Shown piece by piece: positions 1 through 4,828 of a stretch of DNA of 5,473 nt (its first letter is position 1; each line of letters starts with the position of its first letter). Under the pieces are notes generated by a model. The model ran no database searches and had not been told where the DNA came from. It saw nothing but the letters and a program-made list of their open reading frames with translations. The stretch covers positions 1 through 5,473 of the forward strand of contig JAGLNY010000053.1 of NCBI GenBank assembly GCA_023139255.1, read 5' to 3'. The stretch is from Spirochaetales bacterium (GTDB lineage: Bacteria > Spirochaetota > Spirochaetia > JABMQR01). A program made the translations under genes and the position numbers.

Positions 1-6
1 TGTGTA

Positions 7-27
7 TTCCGGTGCCTGGCACCGGAA
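7..27. repeat. Perfect palindrome downstream of the IS-A transposase fragment
   Basis: Arms TTCCGGTGCC (7-16) and GGCACCGGAA (18-27) are perfectly complementary around a single T at 17. It lies about 37 bp past the stop codon of the minus-strand transposase fragment, near where the IS should end. No T-run follows on either strand, so a classic intrinsic terminator is not supported. It may be part of the IS end, a structural or REP-like palindrome, or host sequence next to the IS. The palindrome is seen directly; its role is not known. Confidence 0.6.
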
Positions 28-63
28 GATGTCAACATAGTTGAAGCATTTTCTTTAAAATAA

Positions 64-402
64 TTAAGCTGGTACTCTCTCTTTTTTTGTCTTCAACAAA
101 ATCCTTGTATCAGCCGAAGGATTTAGATGAACAACATGTTCTTCTGGTAGTTGTTTAGCAGCCCTGCTCCATCTGTGAGGATTCCTTTTTTTTGCTGCTA
201 CCATAGTTTTGTTTCGCTTTTTTACAATTTTCTTATAGCTCCCTTCTCTCACTTGCTTCGGCGTAATAAAATGCAAACCTGAATGGCTATGACAGGTATT
301 GTACTGATGCACAAAAATTGCAAACCATTCTCTGGCATCTTTGAGTGTTTCAAATTTACCCGGATAAGAAACACTATATTTCAGCGTTTTAAACCAGGAC
401 TC
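64..402 (-). pseudogene. IS3-family transposase (OrfB), C-terminal fragment, 'IS-A'
   Basis: This is the last 112 codons of a DDE transposase, truncated at its 5' end. Reading leftwards from 402 it begins ESWFKTLKYSVSYPGK and continues with a YNTCHSHSGLHFITP segment, the usual IS3-family pattern around and after the catalytic Glu (E-S-x-F-x-T-L-K, then H-S-G-x-x-F-V/I-T-P). A basic tail with NPHRWSR and VHLNP follows, as in IS3 members with an ERWSG...VWLNP-like C-terminus. It ends at TAA (64-66). The two upstream catalytic Asp residues and the DNA-binding orfA are absent, so it cannot be active. Upstream in frame, a TAA occurs inside the 32-bp repeat (403-434), which itself encodes Phe-Ile just before the Glu. 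A GTG at 310-312 would open a shorter frame but has no reason to be a real start. It faces away from the recombinase element and differs in subgroup from the fragment at 4603-4809. Confidence 0.85.
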
Positions 403-434
403 AATGAATAATCCTTACAATAGGATTACCGACA
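403..434 (+). repeat. Left 32-bp direct repeat (putative attachment or duplicated target site)
   Basis: Identical over 32 bp to 4571-4602, with mismatches immediately outside on both sides. The centre is a dyad, TAATCCT (409-415), TACAAT (416-421), AGGATTA (422-428): 7-bp inverted arms around a 6-bp spacer, a geometry typical of a tyrosine-recombinase core site. It is flanked by AATGAA (403-408) and CCGACA (429-434). It abuts the left terminal inverted repeat at 435. AATGAA, read on the minus strand, continues the IS-A coding frame as Phe-Ile. CCGACA matches the IS-B frame at the other end of the element, not anything adjacent here. Confidence 0.85.
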
Positions 435-530
435 TTATCCTCATCATTTATTAATCCTCAGCATTTGGTCAAATCGGCATGTGGAGTTTTCTTTTCAAGT
501 TTCTAGAGTATATTGCTGAGGATTAATGAA
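435..530 (+). repeat. Left 96-bp terminal inverted repeat of the RIT element
   Basis: Aligns without gaps to the reverse complement of 4475-4570; by hand count 82 of 96 positions match. The outer 33 bp (435-467, starting TTATCCTCATC) and inner 27 bp (504-530) are identical. A TGGAGTT block (482-488) is also conserved, and the sequence between is variable. Inside the repeat is a perfect 14-bp inverted pair, ATTAATCCTCAGCA (450-463) and TGCTGAGGATTAAT (514-527), separated by 50 nt. Together with the terminal TTATCCTCA these look like spaced recombinase-binding sites. Confidence 0.92.
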
Positions 531-532
531 CC

Positions 533-1564
533 TCACCTTATTCCATACAAGTGCTTCAATTCATCTTTGTCGGTGGTCCAAAGAGGCTCCTCTTTGCCGC
601 CACCCTTGGGCTCTGTTGATTCCATTGCCTTACGAATGACCTCTGGTGAGATTTTTGCATAATGTGTTTCGGTAGTGGCAATGTTTGCATGGCCGAGTAA
701 TCTGGCAACCACTTCAATACGTACATCATGTTGCACAAGATATGTCGCTCTGGTTCTTCGAAGCATGTGTGGATATACGGACAAAGGCATTGTTGCCACT
801 TCCTTCCCAGCCAAGTCAGCGTACTTTTGAACGATTCGTTCAGCGTTTCCACAGGACATTCTGTCAGCATGTCCTTTTATGACAGTATAAAAAAGATAAG
901 TTGAGGGTTCCTTAGCACCATGGAAGAGCCTCATATACTGTTGAAGATGTTCAATGGTCAATTCTGAAAGCGGTATGATCCTTTCTTTGCTGCCTTTGCC
1001 AACCACACGCAAGTAACCGTTTTTAGGGTCCATCTTGATATCACCAACCTGTAAATTGAGAAGTTCTGACACTCTCAGTGCAGAATCATAGAGCAGAATA
1101 AGAAGCATCTGATTCCTAATTCCAAGGTTCGAGACTGGAGGGGCAGATAATATTGCAGCGGTTTCCTTTTCATCCAGACACCTTAAGATTCCTTTTGGTA
1201 CCTTGGCATAGGGAATCGTACCAATCGAGAAGGTGATGGGGTGAAGCGATACATCATTGTCTGCCGCATACTTGAGATAGGAATTCAACACTGCCAACCG
1301 CTGGTTTCTTGTCCCCGGTTTGCACCCTGTTTCCCCTAGCCAGTCGAGAAAATCAAAGATGAAGTCCCTAGTGCACTCCTCAAAGGTGAATCTGTCCAGT
1401 TTCAGGCCTTTTACGTTTATGATAAAACGGGCGAAGATGGTAAGGCCGTCCCTGTAGGATTTGACCGTGTCAGGAGATCTCCCTACTTGGGTCGTCATAT
1501 AGACATTGAGGAAATTGAAGGTCATTGAAAAGAACAAGGGGGTCCGTTTATTTCTATTGTTCAT
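533..1564 (-). CDS. ritC: RIT tyrosine recombinase, third gene (RitC)
   Basis: A 343-aa tyrosine recombinase (phage integrase family) that would cut and rejoin DNA at the element ends through a 3'-phosphotyrosine intermediate. Residues about 15-105 form the SAM-like core-binding domain (SPDTVKSYRDGLTIFARF ... RNQRLAVLNSYLKYA). Residues about 125-310 form the catalytic domain, with R164 (SALRVSELL), K190 (VVGKGSKER), H266-x-x-R269 (HMLRRTRATYL), H292 (LLGHANIATT) and Tyr nucleophile Y302 (HYAKI). All expected catalytic residues are present. A charged, glycine-rich tail (KGGGKEE) follows. The ATG at 1562-1564 has an AAAGGTGG ribosome binding site 6 nt upstream and overlaps the end of ritB by 11 nt, indicating coupled translation. 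It stops with TGA only 2 bp short of the left terminal inverted repeat, leaving no room for a separate terminator. The family is certain. The RitC assignment rests on position, length and gene order. Confidence 0.92.
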   Translation of the reverse strand: MNNRNKRTPLFFSMTFNFLNVYMTTQVGRSPDTVKSYRDGLTIFARFIINVKGLKLDRFTFEECTRDFIFDFLDWLGETGCKPGTRNQRLAVLNSYLKYAADNDVSLHPITFSIGTIPYAKVPKGILRCLDEKETAAILSAPPVSNLGIRNQMLLILLYDSALRVSELLNLQVGDIKMDPKNGYLRVVGKGSKERIIPLSELTIEHLQQYMRLFHGAKEPSTYLFYTVIKGHADRMSCGNAERIVQKYADLAGKEVATMPLSVYPHMLRRTRATYLVQHDVRIEVVARLLGHANIATTETHYAKISPEVIRKAMESTEPKGGGKEEPLWTTDKDELKHLYGIR

Positions 1565-2516
1565 ATTCTACCACCTTTGGGATAATGGTTGCCGAAGCTC
1601 CATCTTTTTCCCGTATCACTTCAAAGATAGACTTCTTAATATGGTAATAGTAATAGGTCTCAGAAATTCTAGAATGGCCAAGATACACGCTCAGATAGGG
1701 AAGCATAGCTTCTGAAATCCCTTCCTTCATCCATGTATTCATCTTTTCTATAACAAATGCGTGCCTGAGGCTATGCACCCCAGGTGCCTTGGATGCCATC
1801 TTCGATGCCTTTGTATTTTTCCAGATGTCAGCGAACATTCTATCCACCGTCGTTTTTTGAATGGGAGCCTTTCCATCTATGCGAGGGAAAAACCAGAGGT
1901 CACAGGGGAATCTTGCCTGCATCCATTGATCATACTTCCTGCATAGGTTTGTCAAATCTTGAGCCATTGGGACAAGCCTATCCTTATCACCCTTTGAATG
2001 CATAATATGTAGTACGCCCTGTTCCAAATCTACATGTTCCCGTTTGAGGTAGCAGGATTCGGCGAGCCGGAGACCACAGCAATAATACAGCCGGAATAAC
2101 ACCGAGAGTTCGATTTGCGGGTATCTGGCAGTTACGTGGCGGAGCTTATAGGAATCGACCGATTGGTAAATTTCCTCAATCTCCGATTTGGATGGGATAT
2201 AAGGAACGGATATTGACTCCGAAGCCATCCACATGGGGATGTATGCCTGCTTACCCAAGGAAAGAAGGTAATAGCCGAATTGTCTTGTCAAAGAGACACG
2301 TCTGTTCCTGTAGTTTATACTTTCCGTTGGTGTCTGTATCGCCCATTCAAGAACTAGTGTTCGTGAAAGATTCCCATCATCAAAATCATGCTCAACGATG
2401 AAGCTATCGAACCTCTTCAGCATGTACTCTTCAAATTCATAGGAGAACCCGTTTCCTCTCTTCTCGTTAATAAAGTCAGTTATGAAATAGCCAAACTTGC
2501 TTTTGAATGTTCTCAT
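1554..2516 (-). CDS. ritB: RIT tyrosine recombinase, second gene (RitB)
   Basis: A 320-aa tyrosine recombinase expected to act with RitA and RitC on the element ends. The N-terminal 95 residues are a helical core-binding region (GFSYEFEEYMLKRFDSFI ... NRRVSLTRQFGYYLLSLG). The catalytic domain, about 105-300, shows R150 (YCCGLRLAESCYL), K175 (HSKGDKDRLVPM), H248-x-x-R251 (HSLRHAFVIEKM), H281 (VYLGHSRISET) and a run of four tyrosines, 288-291. By the usual His-to-Tyr spacing of nine, Y290 is the probable nucleophile, with Y291 the alternative. The start ATG (2514-2516) shares an ATGA overlap with the ritA stop codon and has GGGAGG 5 nt upstream, so it is probably translated by re-initiation after ritA. 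It ends at TAG (1554-1556) inside the start of ritC. Frame and motifs are intact. The family is certain; the RitB label comes from position and context. Confidence 0.93.
   Translation of the reverse strand: MRTFKSKFGYFITDFINEKRGNGFSYEFEEYMLKRFDSFIVEHDFDDGNLSRTLVLEWAIQTPTESINYRNRRVSLTRQFGYYLLSLGKQAYIPMWMASESISVPYIPSKSEIEEIYQSVDSYKLRHVTARYPQIELSVLFRLYYCCGLRLAESCYLKREHVDLEQGVLHIMHSKGDKDRLVPMAQDLTNLCRKYDQWMQARFPCDLWFFPRIDGKAPIQKTTVDRMFADIWKNTKASKMASKAPGVHSLRHAFVIEKMNTWMKEGISEAMLPYLSVYLGHSRISETYYYYHIKKSIFEVIREKDGASATIIPKVVEYEQ
1571..1578 (-). promoter_or_regulatory. Ribosome binding site of ritC
   Basis: AAAGGTGG on the minus strand ends 6 nt before the ATG at 1564. It lies inside the 3' end of ritB, so ritC has its own initiation signal despite the 11-nt overlap. 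This supports the chosen start. Confidence 0.7.
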
Positions 2517-4417
2517 TTCAGCCTCCCTGACAATCCAATCCCCTCAAGACTGATGGGACAGAGCCGAAGATGGACTAGGTCGATACCAAGGTAATGATTC
2601 AGTTGCGTGAGGTCGCTTTGGCCCAGTGCGGACTTTACTATCTGTATTCCATTACCCGATACGAGCAGGTTGGTCGCAAACGTCCTTCTTGTGATATGAA
2701 AACCAAGGGAAGTCCTAGGAATGTCCACCAAAGCCTTTGTCAGACAATAACTGCATTTATTTGGTGAATATTTTGAGAAGGGGGCATTATGGTGAAGGAA
2801 AATATAGGGCAAATCTGATTTAGGCCTCCCCTTTGTAATGTATCTGTATAACAAGTTGGCAACACCCACGGGTAAAGCAGTTTCCAAAGGCACCCCCGTT
2901 TTCTTCTGGATTATTTTTACAGTGCTATGATTCCAGTCGATGTCTTGTAGTTTGAGACGTACAATATCGGAAGCTCTGAGTCCGAGTTGTAGCCCCAAGG
3001 CAACAATAGCATTTTCCTTCAATTCTTCGGGAGTGTTACAGCGGACACTCCGGGAAGTTACGATCCCCTCCTTTTCTTTTTCGGATAGGACTGTCGCGAT
3101 TGAAACCTTAGGGGCGAATATTGTTGGGACGGCAAGCATCATCTCTGAAGGTAGGAGACCTTGGATTACCAGATAGCGAAGGAAAATCCTTAACTTGCTG
3201 CTATAGGCCTGTTTTCCCTCTATGGTTCTATGCTTGTCCTGCTTGTTGTATTCCTTTACCAGATTCACAGTAATGTCAGCAAAGGAATGAATATCCTTTG
3301 ATTCTGCATATATAAGAAATTTACAGCTGGAGTTCCTGCTCATGCATAATGTCGAGGCTTCCATCCCTTCTCGCTTACGTTCCAATAGGTATTCCTGGAC
3401 GATTTCTGCCGCCCAAGGCGGTGGGATGTATTTCAATGCTCTATGGCAATTCGGGGGAACCACGCGAGCATCTACTCTTGCATGGGAGCCTAGGAGATCT
3501 ACCAGTTGGACTGTCTTTGTTAGGGAGGCATAGAATTTGTAATCCCATTCAGGCTTTTTAGTTTTTGCCCAATCAGTCAGAAGCTCACGGGAAAAAGAAA
3601 AGGAGTTGACGGATAAAAATGCAAGTATGTCGAAAAAAGGGTTGATAGTGGCAGAATATGTGGTTTTTGAGTATTCGTTTTCATTAAGATAGTCGATGAG
3701 TCTGCCATAAAGTTCCGGCTCAAGAATGAAGTCACTGACCACCCTGCAGCTCCTACTGCTCTCACAGGTTTCCATTACGGGAACGGCATAATTTGAGATA
3801 TTGCTGATTTGCTTCAAGTCAATCCCGAAATATTTCCAAATTTCGTTATCGCTGACGCAAACCAATCCTTTCAAGTAAAGGAATCTCATTATTTGTGGAA
3901 GGTAAAATCTATTTAGAACTGGCTTCCCTGGTCTGCTAAAGTACTCATCAAGGGAAGAAGAATTTATTTTGCTTTTATTCAAGAAGAATCCGGTTTCCTG
4001 CAGGTACAGGAATAGAGATGATAAGATATGCTTGAAATTGTTTTTGTTGTGGTTATTCCTTGCCTTGCCCGCAAGGAATTCATCGATAAGGGCTTTCTGT
4101 GGTTGTTTCAATGCATCATATTCTAGAAAGTCTGAATAGATGTATTCCCGTTGAGTAATGGTGCCATTAAGGATGAAGTCATTCACCCTGAAAATCATCC
4201 TTCTGCAAACCTTGTATTGGTTGTATGAGAGGATTACAAACTCCTTCGAAAGCCATTCCAAGGCTTCTTTGTGGGAATACTCAATTCTCTCACTTACCAA
4301 ATAAGCACGAAACTTATTCAGGTATTTACGAAAAGTGCACAAACATGACTTGTTCTTTTCGTCCTTGGAGTAATAATCCAGAACAAAACCTGTTGCTTTG
4401 TCAAACATTTCATACAT
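2513..4417 (-). CDS. ritA: RIT tyrosine recombinase, first gene (large RitA)
   Basis: A 634-aa recombinase and the first gene of the operon. Only the last 200 residues are the catalytic domain: R481 (LGLRASDIVRLKLQDIDW), K505/K506 (IIQKKTG), H574-x-x-R577 (HITRRTFATNLL) and Tyr nucleophile Y609 (LNHYLGID). The usual third His/Trp, nine residues before the Tyr, is Gln (Q600, in SALGQSDLTQ). A SAM-like core-binding domain lies at about 335-425 (RNSSCKFLIY ... SSKLRIFLRYLVIQGLL). The first 330 residues are helical-looking and contain at least two more segments of similar style (about 20-90, FRKYLNKFRAYLVSERIEY; about 108-185), suggesting extra DNA-binding or oligomerisation modules. The length is close to that of Tn554 TnpB (about 630 aa). 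The ATG at 4415-4417 has AGGAGG 6 nt upstream; a second ATG three codons in is less well placed. It ends in a 4-nt overlap with ritB. Confidence 0.92.
   Translation of the reverse strand: MYEMFDKATGFVLDYYSKDEKNKSCLCTFRKYLNKFRAYLVSERIEYSHKEALEWLSKEFVILSYNQYKVCRRMIFRVNDFILNGTITQREYIYSDFLEYDALKQPQKALIDEFLAGKARNNHNKNNFKHILSSLFLYLQETGFFLNKSKINSSSLDEYFSRPGKPVLNRFYLPQIMRFLYLKGLVCVSDNEIWKYFGIDLKQISNISNYAVPVMETCESSRSCRVVSDFILEPELYGRLIDYLNENEYSKTTYSATINPFFDILAFLSVNSFSFSRELLTDWAKTKKPEWDYKFYASLTKTVQLVDLLGSHARVDARVVPPNCHRALKYIPPPWAAEIVQEYLLERKREGMEASTLCMSRNSSCKFLIYAESKDIHSFADITVNLVKEYNKQDKHRTIEGKQAYSSKLRIFLRYLVIQGLLPSEMMLAVPTIFAPKVSIATVLSEKEKEGIVTSRSVRCNTPEELKENAIVALGLQLGLRASDIVRLKLQDIDWNHSTVKIIQKKTGVPLETALPVGVANLLYRYITKGRPKSDLPYIFLHHNAPFSKYSPNKCSYCLTKALVDIPRTSLGFHITRRTFATNLLVSGNGIQIVKSALGQSDLTQLNHYLGIDLVHLRLCPISLEGIGLSGRLK
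2522..2527 (-). promoter_or_regulatory. Ribosome binding site of ritB
   Basis: GGGAGG ends 5 nt before the ATG at 2516, inside the last codons of ritA. The surrounding block GTCAGGGAGGCT is nearly the same as GTCAGGAGGCT before ritA, differing by one extra G. Confidence 0.75.
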
Positions 4418-4423
4418 AGATAG

Positions 4424-4430
4424 CCTCCTG
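4424..4430 (-). promoter_or_regulatory. Ribosome binding site of ritA
   Basis: CAGGAGG on the minus strand, 6 nt before the ATG at 4417. It is a near-consensus Shine-Dalgarno sequence and fixes the ritA start. Confidence 0.8.
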
Positions 4431-4445
4431 ACCTTTAATCACTCC

Positions 4446-4474
4446 AGTATGGGGTAGTAAAGTCAGAAAGCCAA
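4446..4474 (-). promoter_or_regulatory. Possible promoter of the ritABC operon
   Basis: On the minus strand TTGGCT (4469-4474) and CATACT (4446-4451) are 17 bp apart and match the sigma-70 -35 and -10 consensus at four of six bases each. The -35 directly abuts the inner edge of the right terminal inverted repeat (4475), so recombinase bound to the inner half-site could interfere with transcription. A weaker alternative lies inside the repeat (TTGGAG with TAGAGT, 17 bp apart). Position is sensible and the sequence match is weak. Confidence 0.35.
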
Positions 4475-4570
4475 TTCATTAATCCTCAGCAATATACTCT
4501 AAAAAGTGGAAACCAGAACTCCAAATGTTGAAGCGGGCAAATGCTGAGGATTAATAAATGATGAGGATAA
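4475..4570 (-). repeat. Right 96-bp terminal inverted repeat of the RIT element
   Basis: Reverse-complement partner of 435-530, the same length with no gaps. It contains the same internal 14-bp inverted pair, ATTAATCCTCAGCA (4478-4491) and TGCTGAGGATTAAT (4542-4555), and ends with GATGAGGATAA (4560-4570) directly against the right 32-bp direct repeat. Differences from the left copy are concentrated between the conserved blocks, as expected if only the blocks are bound by protein. Confidence 0.92.
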
Positions 4571-4602
4571 AATGAATAATCCTTACAATAGGATTACCGA
4601 CA
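4571..4602 (+). repeat. Right 32-bp direct repeat (putative attachment or duplicated target site)
   Basis: Exact copy of 403-434 in the same orientation. Dyad TAATCCT (4577-4583), TACAAT (4584-4589), AGGATTA (4590-4596), with outer 6-mers AATGAA (4571-4576) and CCGACA (4597-4602). CCGACA continues into the IS-B transposase frame as Pro-Thr just before its Glu codon at 4603. AATGAA here is next to the element end, not next to IS-A. Confidence 0.85.
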
Positions 4603-4809
4603 GAAAGTTTCTGGGGGACGTTGAAAAATGAGTTAATCTATCAGAGAAAATTTGCAACAAGAGCTGAAGCAGAATCAGCAATACAAGAGTATATTGAAAT
4701 ATTTTACAATCGCATGAGGATTCACTCAGTATTAGGCTATGAAGCACCTGCAGTTTTTGCAGAAAACTATTTTAATAAAAGGAGAAATGCTAAAAACTTG
4801 AGTGTCTAG
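4603..4809 (+). pseudogene. IS3-family (IS150-like) transposase OrfB, C-terminal fragment, 'IS-B'
   Basis: The last 68 codons of a DDE transposase, ending at TAG (4807-4809). The fragment with the two preceding codons reads PTESFWGTLKNELIYQRKF, then YIEIFYNRMRIHSVLGYEAP, the standard IS150/IS3-group pattern (PTESFWGxLKxEL, then YNxxRxHSxLGYxxP). The catalytic Glu is the first codon of the fragment. Both catalytic Asp residues and the N-terminus are missing, so it is inactive. A TTG at 4621 could be mistaken for a start but lies inside the conserved motif. Orientation is opposite to the IS-A fragment at 64-402, and the sequence clearly belongs to a different subgroup, so the two are not halves of one interrupted gene. 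Confidence 0.88.
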
Positions 4810-4811
4810 TA

Positions 4812-4822
4812 TTGACAGTACA
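4812..4822 (-). repeat. Probable terminal inverted-repeat end of IS-B
   Basis: Read on the minus strand this is TGTACTGTCAA, located 2 bp past the transposase stop codon. IS150-group elements typically begin with TGTACTG, so the IS boundary is probably at 4822 with host DNA from 4823. The partner end is not in the window, so the call rests on position and family resemblance only. Confidence 0.45.
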
Positions 4823-4828
4823 CCCCAC

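Larger units (their letters stand above)
435..4570 (-). mobile_element. Recombinase-in-trio (RIT) element, apparently complete
   Basis: A 4136-bp unit bounded by 96-bp imperfect inverted repeats (435-530 and 4475-4570) and flanked by perfect 32-bp direct repeats. Its only genes are three overlapping minus-strand tyrosine recombinases (4417 down to 533), and ritC stops only 2 bp before the left inverted repeat. Three adjacent tyrosine recombinases in fixed order with terminal inverted repeats define RIT elements as described in bacteria. No cargo gene, excisionase or relaxase is visible. All three reading frames are intact and all carry the catalytic Tyr, so the element may be active or recently active. 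Tn554-type transposons also combine large and small tyrosine recombinases, but their third protein (TnpC) is not a recombinase and they lack terminal inverted repeats of this kind. Confidence 0.9.

Noticed and set aside
7..27. Intrinsic terminator
   Set aside because: The hairpin is strong but no T-tract follows it on either strand.
435..530. Repeated TTAATCCTCAGCA units considered as a CRISPR or integron attC-like array
   Set aside because: There are only two copies per end, in inverted orientation, and they are part of terminal inverted repeats matched at the other end of the element. No Cas gene or integron integrase context is present.
556..2594. Several open frames of 60-105 codons on either strand inside the ritB and ritC region
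   Set aside because: They overlap strongly supported recombinase genes, show no recognisable motifs and have no convincing ribosome binding sites. They are shadows of the real coding frames.
2940..3765. Short open frames within ritA (plus-strand 2940-3176, 3342-3533 and 3349-3561; minus-strand 3577-3765)
   Set aside because: All lie inside the intact 634-codon ritA frame and have no independent support.
533..4417. Identification as a Tn554-type transposon (tnpA, tnpB, tnpC)
   Set aside because: The size of ritA is similar to TnpB, but here the third protein is a full tyrosine recombinase, gene sizes and order differ, and long terminal inverted repeats are present, which fits RIT elements better.
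64..4809. The two transposase fragments as halves of one gene interrupted by the element
   Set aside because: They are on opposite strands, both are C-terminal parts starting at the same catalytic Glu, and their sequences belong to different IS3 subgroups.
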